The position numbers and the translations under genes are program-made. Below the pieces are notes generated by a model, which saw only the letters and a list, made by a program, of their open reading frames with translations, was not told the DNA's origin and did not search any database. 64,000 bases of DNA from Yaniella flava (GTDB lineage: Bacteria > Actinomycetota > Actinomycetes > Actinomycetales > Micrococcaceae), in the NCBI RefSeq assembly GCF_039529295.1, contig NZ_BAAAMN010000020.1:1-64000 (forward strand), in the 5' to 3' direction. Numbering within the stretch: position 1 is the first letter of the stretch; every line of letters begins with the position of its first letter. Positions 35,104-42,451 of the stretch are shown here, piece by piece.

Positions 35104-35481
35104 CTACAACAATTGGACCGTGCATTCGATGCCCGGAGCGCGGGCCAAGCGGGCATCCGTGGTCAGAAGGGCAGTGGCGTTAGTCTTTTCTGCAAGGGCG
35201 ACATAGGTGGCGTCGTAGCCGCTGAGGTTGTGTCGCAGGGCCCACATCCGCGGCCGAAGCCAGTCTGCAGGATATCTTGTGATCGTAAGACCACTGAACC
35301 CCTTCATCGCGAAGCCGCCCTGTTCTTCGGTAAGTGCGTGGCGGCGGACGAGACCCCGCAACACATGTGTGACCTCACTGTCGATCAGATGGGGCGCCGC
35401 GAGTTCTTCGTCGCCCAGAAGATCAGGATCAAGGCCGCCGACAATCAGTTCGACGACCACCCCGGCGTCCACGACTCTCAT
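35104..35481 (-). CDS. vapC: VapC-type PIN-domain ribonuclease toxin
   Basis: 125 residues with the PIN active-site acids: D5 in VVDAGVVVEL, E in HLIDSEVTHVL, D in LSGYDATYVALAE, and D in ALLTTDARLA. VapC toxins cut tRNA or rRNA when their antitoxin is lost. The ATG overlaps the antitoxin stop by ATGA, the usual operon arrangement. All four acids are present, so the enzyme should be active. Confidence 0.9.
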   Translation of the reverse strand: MRVVDAGVVVELIVGGLDPDLLGDEELAAPHLIDSEVTHVLRGLVRRHALTEEQGGFAMKGFSGLTITRYPADWLRPRMWALRHNLSGYDATYVALAEKTNATALLTTDARLARAPGIECTVQLL

Positions 35482-35720
35482 TCGTCACGGCCCTCATGGA
35501 GCACGGACAGAATCGTGTTGCGATCTACCGGATCTGGGACCTTCTTCTGAATGCTGCGAATGGTCGCGCGGTTGTCCCGTGCGATCTGTGGCAACCGAGC
35601 CAGATGCTCAAGTTGCCCAAGCATGTACTGGGTCAGCGAGAGTCCTTTGGCTCTTGCTGATTCAGCGAGTGCATCGTGCACATCATCAGGTACACCGCGG
35701 ATCTGTATTACTTTGGGCAT
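35478..35720 (-). CDS. vapB: VapB/FitA-type ribbon-helix-helix antitoxin
   Basis: 80 residues. The N-terminal VIQIRGVPDDVHDALAESAR followed by GLSLTQYML is a ribbon-helix-helix DNA-binding domain of the FitA/VapB kind. The C-terminus (VDRNTILSVLHEGRDE) would wrap the VapC active site. It precedes vapC and should repress the operon promoter with the toxin. Confidence 0.87.
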   Translation of the reverse strand: MPKVIQIRGVPDDVHDALAESARAKGLSLTQYMLGQLEHLARLPQIARDNRATIRSIQKKVPDPVDRNTILSVLHEGRDE

Positions 35721-35763
35721 GCTTCAATTCTAGCTCAAATGGGTGCAGAGTGCACCCACTGCT

Positions 35764-35912
35764 TCATTGGATCGCACGAGGTGTTTCGTGGTTCTTATGC
35801 ACCACTGCTGCGCTGGGATTTGTTCGACGGCCCAGTCCGGACGTTGTGAAATCGCAGTCAGTGTGTCCTAGCGTCTCTGCCAGAAGAGTCTCCAACCGAG
35901 TCTTCACAATGC
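35764..35912 (-). pseudogene. Decayed winged-HTH gene fragment, copy 2
   Basis: The minus-strand frame reads ETLLAETLGHTDCDFTTSGL then GRRTNPSAAVVHKN and stops at 35764. In a hand alignment, 20 of 37 residues match copy 1 at 34850-34997, and the nucleotide strings also align (for example CAGAGACGCTAGGACAC against CAGAGAAGCTAGGCCAC on the minus strand). It lies in the same orientation between vapB and the pRiA4b ORF-3 gene. Key winged-helix residues are lost, so it is not functional. Confidence 0.5.
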
Positions 35913-37298
35913 TCATTGCACCCTTGATGCGGGCTTCATGCCAAGTAGTGCTGCGCGCGCGATTTCTGCTGCGGCAGGACTGACTGTGCTTTTAAACCAG
36001 AGACGTTCATCTTTCGGGGCGATGTACCACAGCAAGACAGTTTGCCACGAGCCCTGAAATACCACGTCGTGTTTCTCCACGCTTTCGTCGTTTACGCGCC
36101 AACCGGAAGCGGTCATCACATTCGCGACCATATCCAGGTCGAGAGCACCATCGGATGTAGCCGCGAAAAGGAGGGCGAGCAGGGCTGCATCGTGGGCGAA
36201 GTTTCGGGATGCAGTCTCACGAGGCAGTAGGCGACGCGCGATGTGATTCCACAACAGTGGCGGAACTTCCAGCCCGTCCTTGCCCGCCTTCGTGAGCACC
36301 AAGTCACCCTTGTATTTTCGGACCAATCCCACGTGTTGTAGTGCCGCACGAAAATCCATGACCTGTAACATTTTTGATTCGCCACCGGTCGAGAGTTGGA
36401 AACCCCAGAGTCCAAGCTCTTGGCCAATCCGGTAGGCGATTTTTGGTGGAAGGTATCCGGCACTGGTGAGTTTGACACCGGTACCAACTTGATCCAAGAA
36501 CAGTTGCACAGCACTGAGCGACTCGAGCCGAGCTGCTTCGTCGGGGCGTATGTCTTGATCATCTGCTGCTTCGAGTTTTTGTAAGCGACTGGTGATTTGA
36601 TGTCGAGCTTGTGGGTCATAGCAGTGGTCAAGAATGGCTCTGAATTGCGGAAACCGCAGGAGTTGCGCGTGCTCCGCCTCCGCGCTTTCAGCAAGGGCAG
36701 GGTTCGACCCTGCGGGTGCGAAACCTGGAGGAGTTTCAAGCCAACTGCCAATGAGCTCATTAGTGGCCTCGAGATCGAAAAACGCCGGGTCCTTGAAGAA
36801 TTCGGCCAGGTACTCCGCGTCGCTGATGCCGCCCGAATCTTCCGGAGGTGCTGCACGTCGACCGTTGGTGCAGACCACGGTGGGATCGTCGGGCAACGCA
36901 CGGCGGACTTTTTCGAGTCTGATTTTTAAGTGCCAGCTATCGCCGTAGTCGTAGAGATATTCCAGTTGATCGTCGATTTCTTGCAGTGTTTCGTCGAGGC
37001 GAACGTTGTCTACAGGGGTGCCATCGCCGCCGTCGGCTACATCAAATTCACACAGGAAAAGTTCACTGTCCCAACCGAACGGATCGCCGAGGGAGAATCG
37101 ATATAAGTGTGCGTCCTCCCAACCGAATGCTCCCTGAATCACGCGATGCAGTGTCCAGAGATTCACGTCGGATCGTATTTCGAGGCGTCGCCAGATGGGA
37201 GGTCGAGCATCGGCTACGTCGATGCGCAGTTGGAAGATATGTGTCTCGGAAAGTGGGTCACGTCGTTTCTTTGGGCGTGGTGGCATATCGATAAGCAT
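35913..37298 (-). CDS. Plasmid pRiA4b ORF-3 family protein
   Basis: 461 residues. Residues 18-190 match the pRiA4b ORF-3-like domain: IFQLRIDVADARPPIWRRLE, VIQGAFGWEDAHLYRF, and YLYDYGDSWHLKIRLEKV. The remaining 270 residues are helical, with an SRNF/HDAALLALLF segment, and match no domain I recognise. The first ATG is one base after the pspC-like stop (TGACATG); an ATG at 37286 is an alternative. The family is found on plasmids and in accessory regions, and its role is unknown. Confidence 0.85.
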   Translation of the reverse strand: MLIDMPPRPKKRRDPLSETHIFQLRIDVADARPPIWRRLEIRSDVNLWTLHRVIQGAFGWEDAHLYRFSLGDPFGWDSELFLCEFDVADGGDGTPVDNVRLDETLQEIDDQLEYLYDYGDSWHLKIRLEKVRRALPDDPTVVCTNGRRAAPPEDSGGISDAEYLAEFFKDPAFFDLEATNELIGSWLETPPGFAPAGSNPALAESAEAEHAQLLRFPQFRAILDHCYDPQARHQITSRLQKLEAADDQDIRPDEAARLESLSAVQLFLDQVGTGVKLTSAGYLPPKIAYRIGQELGLWGFQLSTGGESKMLQVMDFRAALQHVGLVRKYKGDLVLTKAGKDGLEVPPLLWNHIARRLLPRETASRNFAHDAALLALLFAATSDGALDLDMVANVMTASGWRVNDESVEKHDVVFQGSWQTVLLWYIAPKDERLWFKSTVSPAAAEIARAALLGMKPASRVQ

Positions 37299-37299
37299 G

Positions 37300-37554
37300 T
37301 CAGTGTGCCGGTGGACGATTGGTCAGCAGCCGCTCCAGGGGGATGCTCCCGTCCCGCCATGGAGTCACAATCCATACGATGACGTAGAGCAACACACCAA
37401 GTACGGGCAACAGGAATGACAAGAGCACCAACAGTCGGGCGATCCACACGTTGATATTGAACCGGTGCGCGATCCCTCCTGCAATGCCACCGAGGATTCG
37501 TTGTGGTCCGCGCCGGAAGTCAATGCGGCGGATCGAATTGAATAGAGAGTTCAT
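37300..37554 (-). CDS. PspC domain membrane protein
   Basis: 84 residues. FRRGPQRILGGIAGGIAHRFNIN begins the PspC domain, with hydrophobic helix LLVLLSFLLPVLGVLLYVIV. Residues after WIVTP form a short polar tail. PspC-domain proteins take part in envelope stress signalling. The gene starts 22 bases after the carnitine-acyltransferase-like gene stops and is followed at once by the pRiA4b ORF-3 gene, so the three are probably co-transcribed. Confidence 0.85.
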   Translation of the reverse strand: MNSLFNSIRRIDFRRGPQRILGGIAGGIAHRFNINVWIARLLVLLSFLLPVLGVLLYVIVWIVTPWRDGSIPLERLLTNRPPAH

Positions 37555-37576
37555 GTTCTCGAGGCTACGCGAATTC

Positions 37577-39325
37577 TCAGGCTGAGTGAATGGGGTCGAT
37601 CGACGCGATGAAGTCGTAGAGCAACTCGGCAGCCCGCTGCAGGTTGTGCTGGAACGCTTCGGCCTTCGGTGTGCCTTCAACCCAGGTGATCAAAAATTCT
37701 GTGCCCCCGGTGACGGTGGTGTAATTGACGGCGAAACCATCGTCTTGCATCGGCGCGAACAGGTAGCGCATGATGACGTCTTGATTGCCCATCGTTGAGG
37801 TGGCCAGGAAGTTTTCGCGTGCCTCGGTGTTTTCAGTGAAAACCTGTGCGTGCGCGCCACCGAGCTCTGTGCCGATGTGTTGCAGCATGAAGAAGTGCCG
37901 GTCGAATGCCTGCCCCGATTTTGCGGCAATGACCCATTCACGATGAGCGGCTAGTGCCGCGTTGAACTGGGTTTGCGACGGGCTGCCATTGACCAGGTTG
38001 GTGACAAAATGGACAGCTTCGAGCGTGACGGGCCGAATGACCTCGGTGCGGCCGGCGCGAAAGTGTCGCATATCGCAGGCCTGATAGTGGGCGCGGATGG
38101 TACCGAACGTGAGCTGTTGGGCGATCATCGAGATCAGCTGTGCTCGAGCATCGGCACTGATCTCGAATGGTAGATGCTGGTCGCGCCGGACCAACACCCG
38201 CTCCGCTCGCATCATATTCGCCTTGGCGTGGTACTCGGTGAGATCGTACTGGGCGTTGGTCCAGGTCAACTCGGTCGCCTCGGAAAGCTGCGCGTCAGAC
38301 TGGGTATCCAATGCGGTCAGATCGACCTGTTGCATTCTCGCAACCGCTGCAGCTAAGGTCCCGCCATCTAGTGCCGTGTGGTCCACACTGGCGGTGAGCA
38401 TGTTTGTATCCAGCGAGGCCTGGTAGCTGATGGGCTTATAGACCCACGCATTGCCGGGATGAAAAGCCCAACGCTTCAGGGTGTAGATGTCATCCTCGGC
38501 ATTGGGATCCAGCGTGATGGTGAACAACATGTTCGACAACCGGTCATAGACGTCGCGGTTTTCGTGCTGACGCCAGGGCGGGTTTTCTGCCAGTACGGCT
38601 GAGCCCAGTGCGGAGAATCCGGCGAAGCTGTGTTTGGCCGGCTGGGTTTGCGCAAGCACGTAGTGCACCGAGGCACGCAGATGCTCTGTGTTGAGGAGCT
38701 TGCCCTCGGAGCCCGTTAGCGGCACTTCCCACATGCGACCCAGGTGCAGGATGCCGATGCTGCAATAGGTTGCGCCACTGCCGGCTCGCGTCCACAAGTC
38801 GACGTCGGCCGCAGGGGTGCGAATGCCGCCGTTGAAGTTGGCCCAGCCATCCATCGACATCCGCTGACCGCGTGCATTGACTTCTGCCGGGGTGGCCCGT
38901 TTGGCCTGCAGAATATGGATACTGCCGATGCGCTGGAGGAGTTCCACGACGCGGTCGACACCCGTGGATTCGGTGGGCAGGTTCAGCTGGAACGTCACAC
39001 TGGTGTTGAGCAGCAGTGGCTCGCGGTCGCTGAGGTAGCTTGCCAACCACTGCTCTGCCATCCAATTGGAACCTGTTTCGGCTGTGGCTTCCGCGTATTC
39101 TTCCAGGGTCTGCTGCAGGGCTGGCGCCTGACCGATCGCGAAGTCGGCGATGGCCTGATTCACGTCTGCCTCCCCGGCAGCATCCAGGACCGCGGCCGAA
39201 GTTTTGCGGTACCGTTCAAGCGACTCATCGAGGCGGGGGACCGGCAGCACCGGTAAATCCGTGGTCAGATGATGCGGGTAAGTTCGCACAACAGCTCCCT
39301 TAAAACGGTTTGGGCGATGAGTCAC
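37577..39325 (-). CDS. Choline/carnitine O-acyltransferase family protein
   Basis: 582 residues, the length of eukaryotic carnitine acetyltransferases. The N-terminus has the family's LPVLPVPRLDESLERYRKT, the middle contains YQASLDTNMLTASVDHTALDG with the catalytic His before DG, and the C-terminus has the GYxF-like YTTVTGGTEFLITWVEG. The family moves acyl groups between CoA and carnitine or choline. Such genes are uncommon in bacteria but occur in several actinobacteria. The start is a GTG with a weak ribosome site, so the N-terminus is uncertain. It is first in an operon with PspC. Confidence 0.85.
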   Translation of the reverse strand: MTHRPNRFKGAVVRTYPHHLTTDLPVLPVPRLDESLERYRKTSAAVLDAAGEADVNQAIADFAIGQAPALQQTLEEYAEATAETGSNWMAEQWLASYLSDREPLLLNTSVTFQLNLPTESTGVDRVVELLQRIGSIHILQAKRATPAEVNARGQRMSMDGWANFNGGIRTPAADVDLWTRAGSGATYCSIGILHLGRMWEVPLTGSEGKLLNTEHLRASVHYVLAQTQPAKHSFAGFSALGSAVLAENPPWRQHENRDVYDRLSNMLFTITLDPNAEDDIYTLKRWAFHPGNAWVYKPISYQASLDTNMLTASVDHTALDGGTLAAAVARMQQVDLTALDTQSDAQLSEATELTWTNAQYDLTEYHAKANMMRAERVLVRRDQHLPFEISADARAQLISMIAQQLTFGTIRAHYQACDMRHFRAGRTEVIRPVTLEAVHFVTNLVNGSPSQTQFNAALAAHREWVIAAKSGQAFDRHFFMLQHIGTELGGAHAQVFTENTEARENFLATSTMGNQDVIMRYLFAPMQDDGFAVNYTTVTGGTEFLITWVEGTPKAEAFQHNLQRAAELLYDFIASIDPIHSA

Positions 39326-39425
39326 AGTCTACTCGTGTCGCAGGTCCGTCATAGGGAAGTATGTCTTTCCTCCCAGGTAGCGGAGTTGTCCTAATGTGGA
39401 ATGACTAGCTGGTTGGCCTTCGGTG

Positions 39426-39692
39426 CTAGATGAGTCGTTGGCGTGGGCCCTCCAAGCGGGTTACCGAAATTTTGATGTCGTTCATTTCGCTGCGGAGTTG
39501 CTGAATATCCTCACGTACCGAGCCGAATTCCTCATGCACTCCCCGGAAGTCTTGGCGGAACTCTCCGCGTATTTCAGCAAAGCAGTCATCCATGCGCCCG
39601 ATCATTCACGCGAAGCCAGCAAAAAGTCCACCGCCGAGCGTGATGAGCAAACCGGCGGCGGAAATGACGATCGTAAGCGTTTCTACCGACAC
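39426..39692 (-). pseudogene. Small membrane coiled-coil protein gene interrupted by an in-frame TGA
   Basis: A minus-strand gene of 88 codons: GTG start at 39692 with AGGAG seven bases upstream. A transmembrane segment (VSVETLTIVISAAGLLITLG, ending GLFAGFA) is followed by TGA at 39608-39606, then MIGRMDDCFAEIRGEFRQDF, coiled-coil heptads, and the terminal VTRLEGPRQRLI. Homologous proteins have Trp (TGG) at the TGA position (...FAWMIGRMD...). The TGA is directly followed by ATG, so the 59-residue second half could be re-initiated. Point nonsense mutation is the simplest reading. Confidence 0.6.
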
Positions 39693-39825
39693 ATACACAC
39701 TCCTATTCTGCGCCATTGGTCAGCGCCATTCCACGAGACAGGTCCTGACAGACCCTCCCAAGACAGGTTTTCAAGGCGTAGCATCGTCACCAGAACCGTA
39801 GACCAACGCTACGAAGGAGGAACCC

Positions 39826-40848
39826 ATGCGCGGAGTAGTGATGCATGGTCCCGGTGATGTCCGGGTCGAAGAACGTGACAATCCAACCATTCAGGAGCCC
39901 ACCGACGCGGTCATCAAGATCGTCGCCGCTTGTGTATGTGGGTCAGACTTGTGGCCCTATTGGGGCACAGATATTCCGGATCAACAGCTCATGGGCCACG
40001 AATATGTTGGCATCGTCGAACAAATTGGCGACGACGTTGAGACCGTACAACCCGGTGATTTCGTTGTCGGCTCGTTCGTGATCTCGGACAATACCTGTGA
40101 GATCTGTGCCGCGGGCTATCAATCTCGCTGTGTCAACGCCATTTTTGTCGACGGTAGCATTGGCGCCCAGGCCGAATATGCCCGTATTCCCTATGCCGAT
40201 GGCACGCTGGTCGCGACTCCGGGTGTGCCCGATGACGATATGATTCCGTCCCTGTTGGCGGCCTCGGATGTGCTCGGAACCGGCTGGTTTGCTGCCCACG
40301 CGGCTGAAGTCGGCCCGGGCAAAACGGTTGCCGTGGTTGGCGATGGTGCCGTGGGGCTGATGGGTGTGCTGGCTGCCAAGGAGATGGGCGCCGAACAGAT
40401 CATCGCGATGAGCAAATACCCGGCACGCCAGGAATTGGCGCGCGAGTTTGGTGCCACCCACATCATCGCAGAGCGCGGTGATGACGGCGTGGCCATGATT
40501 AAAGAACTCACCGATGGGCTCGGCGCACACAGCGTCATCGAGGCCGTGGGATCACAAGAATCGATGATGCAGGCGATCCAGTCGACTCGTCCGGGCGGTC
40601 ACGTGGGCTACGTTGGGGTCTCGCATGATGTTGAACTGCCGGGCGGCGAATTATTCTTCGGGCTGGTCCACTTACACGGTGGTCCCGCTCCGGTGCGGCG
40701 GTTTTTGCCCGATCTCGTCCAGAAAATTTGGGACCGCGAGATCGATCCGAGCAAGGTCTTCGATCAAACGATGCCACTGGACCAGGCGGCAGATGCCTAC
40801 GCGGCGATGGATCAGCGCGAGGCCATCAAAGTCATGCTGAAACCATAA
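39826..40848 (+). CDS. Zinc-dependent alcohol dehydrogenase family protein
   Basis: 340 residues of the medium-chain dehydrogenase/reductase superfamily. The catalytic zinc site includes C37 in ACVCGSDLWPYWG and GHEYVG (His-Glu). The structural-zinc lobe is partly kept (CEICAAGYQSRC, three cysteines). The Rossmann motif is VVGDGAVGLMGVLAAKEMGA. The strong ribosome site GAAGGAGG precedes ATG. It probably oxidises an alcohol or polyol with NAD(P)+, and the substrate is unknown. Downstream lies an acetyltransferase remnant. Confidence 0.88.
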   Translation: MRGVVMHGPGDVRVEERDNPTIQEPTDAVIKIVAACVCGSDLWPYWGTDIPDQQLMGHEYVGIVEQIGDDVETVQPGDFVVGSFVISDNTCEICAAGYQSRCVNAIFVDGSIGAQAEYARIPYADGTLVATPGVPDDDMIPSLLAASDVLGTGWFAAHAAEVGPGKTVAVVGDGAVGLMGVLAAKEMGAEQIIAMSKYPARQELAREFGATHIIAERGDDGVAMIKELTDGLGAHSVIEAVGSQESMMQAIQSTRPGGHVGYVGVSHDVELPGGELFFGLVHLHGGPAPVRRFLPDLVQKIWDREIDPSKVFDQTMPLDQAADAYAAMDQREAIKVMLKP

Positions 40849-40884
40849 GAACAGGCACAGGAGTACATTCATGACGCTCGAGGA

Positions 40885-40986
40885 TTTGCTCAACACCCGG
40901 CTGCCTCAGTGGTCACCAAGGACGTGCCAGAAAAAGCGATTGTGGTTGGTTCCCCGGCAAAAGTCGTGCGATCCGTCGAAGAGTAG
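40885..40986 (+). pseudogene. C-terminal remnant of a left-handed beta-helix (maltose/galactoside-type) acetyltransferase
   Basis: The frame gives AASVVTKDVPEKAIVVGSPA then KVVRSVEE and a stop. This is the conserved end of hexapeptide-repeat O-acetyltransferases (GAGSVVTKDVPxNTVVxGNPAKVI). Nothing of the hexapeptide repeats remains upstream; the reading frame enters from the 3' end of a different short ORF after the alcohol dehydrogenase. A deletion junction is likely around 40885-40900. Confidence 0.6.
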
Positions 40987-41013
40987 CCCTCGAGGTGGAC
41001 CCCTGACAGAAGT

Positions 41014-41049
41014 CTGGCGTCGCATCCCGTATTGGGATCACGACGCCAG
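41014..41049. terminator. Strong hairpin between convergent genes, likely bidirectional terminator
   Basis: CTGGCGTCG (41014-41022) pairs perfectly with CGACGCCAG (41041-41049), and ATCCC/GGGAT extends the stem inside. It stands between the plus-strand dehydrogenase region and the end of the minus-strand aminotransferase. T-runs are weak on both sides. Confidence 0.5.
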
Positions 41050-41071
41050 GCTTCATCGTTGCCGGTATGTG

Positions 41072-42442
41072 CTAGCCCTGATAGTGCTTGTCGGCCAACG
41101 CCAATGCTTCATCGAGGACCGCCAGGCCCTCACGAACCACATCGTCGGCGGTATTGAGCGGTGGCACCACGTGAATGCGGTTGAAGTTGGCAAAGACCAG
41201 CAGTCCGAGTTCTTTACACTTGCCGATGACTTCGCCCATCGCCGTTGAGCTGCCACCGTAGGGTGCCAGCGGCTCCTTGGTATCACGGTTGGAGACCAAC
41301 TCGACGGCCCAGAAGCAGCCAACCCCGCGCACATCTCCGATGGCCGGGTGCTGTTCTTTCATGCGCCGTAGCTCGGGCCCGATGAGGTCGTTGCCCAACC
41401 GGGTGGCGTTGTCCAGCATCTGCTCGTTGGTCATCGCCTCGATCGCGCCGACGGCCGCCGCGGTTGCCAGAGGGTGTCCCGAATAGGTCAGCCCGCCCGG
41501 ATACACGCGGTCGCGAAAGGTGTCATAGATGGCTTCATTGATTACCACACCGCCCAGTGGCACGTAGCCGGAGTTCACACCTTTGGCGAAGGTAATCAGA
41601 TCCGGGGTGATGTCCCACAGGTCGACCGCGAACCAGGTGCCGGTGCGTCCGAAGCCGGCCATGACCTCATCGGCGATGAAGATGATGCCGTATTTCTCGG
41701 TCAGCTCGCGCACCCCGGCCATGTAGCCTTCTGGCGGAACATAGATCCCCGCGGTACCGGGGACCGTTTCAAGGATGAGCGCGGCGATCGTATTTGGGCC
41801 CTCGAGGATGATGGTCTGCTCGAGATGCTCCAGGGCCCGCTGGACCTCTTCTTCTTCGGTTTCGGCATTGAAATACGACCGGTAGGGATAGCACGGCATG
41901 AAGTGCACGGTGCCCGCGCTCGCCTGATCAATTGGGAGACGACGAGGATCACCGGTGACGTTCATCGCCAGATCCGTCCCACCGTGATACGACCGATAGG
42001 CCGAGAGTACCTTGGATTTGCCGGTGTGGAGGCGCGCCATGCGAATCGCGTGCTCGTTGGCATCGGCACCCCCGTTGGTGAAGAACACGTAGTCCATGCC
42101 CTGGGGTGCGCGTTCGGCAATCAGCCGTGCAGCCTCGGAGCGTGGTGCTGAGGCGTGGGCAGGCGCAATCGTCGCAATTTTTCCGGCTTGCTCCTGAATA
42201 GCCTCGACCACTTTGGGATGCTGGTGGCCGATATTGGTGTTGACCATCTGTGAGGAAAAGTCGATGTAGCGTTTGCCATCGCTGTCCCACACGAATGAGC
42301 CCTCGGTTTTGACGACCTTGAAAGGATCCAGCCCGCCTTGGGCAGACCAGGAATGGAACACGTGCTTCCGATCCAAATCATAGGCACGTTCCCCTTCGGC
42401 TTTGAGCGCGTCAGTGATCTGTGCAGAATTCGTGACAGTCAT
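41072..42442 (-). CDS. Class III omega-aminotransferase (beta-alanine / GABA type)
   Basis: 456 residues, fold-type I class III PLP aminotransferase. Landmarks: FVWDSDGKRYIDFSSQMVNTN near the N-terminus, FFTNGGADANEHAIRMAR, the IFIADEVMAGFGRTG aspartate motif, and PLP-lysine in DLITFAKGVNSGYVPLG. In this locus its likely job is transfer of the amino group of beta-alanine (or beta-aminoisobutyrate) to a keto acid, yielding malonate (or methylmalonate) semialdehyde for the dehydrogenase encoded just upstream. The ribosome site is AAAGGAA. Substrate is inferred from the gene neighbourhood. Confidence 0.87.
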   Translation of the reverse strand: MTVTNSAQITDALKAEGERAYDLDRKHVFHSWSAQGGLDPFKVVKTEGSFVWDSDGKRYIDFSSQMVNTNIGHQHPKVVEAIQEQAGKIATIAPAHASAPRSEAARLIAERAPQGMDYVFFTNGGADANEHAIRMARLHTGKSKVLSAYRSYHGGTDLAMNVTGDPRRLPIDQASAGTVHFMPCYPYRSYFNAETEEEEVQRALEHLEQTIILEGPNTIAALILETVPGTAGIYVPPEGYMAGVRELTEKYGIIFIADEVMAGFGRTGTWFAVDLWDITPDLITFAKGVNSGYVPLGGVVINEAIYDTFRDRVYPGGLTYSGHPLATAAAVGAIEAMTNEQMLDNATRLGNDLIGPELRRMKEQHPAIGDVRGVGCFWAVELVSNRDTKEPLAPYGGSSTAMGEVIGKCKELGLLVFANFNRIHVVPPLNTADDVVREGLAVLDEALALADKHYQG

Positions 42443-42451
42443 GAGTTTCCT

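Noticed and set aside
39423..39857. 144-codon plus-strand open frame
   Set aside because: The opposite strand holds a better-supported, interrupted membrane coiled-coil gene, and the plus frame has no family match or ribosome site.
41014..41049. Possible mobile-element end because of the long inverted repeat
   Set aside because: No transposase, no second copy and no target duplication are seen; a terminator between convergent units explains it.
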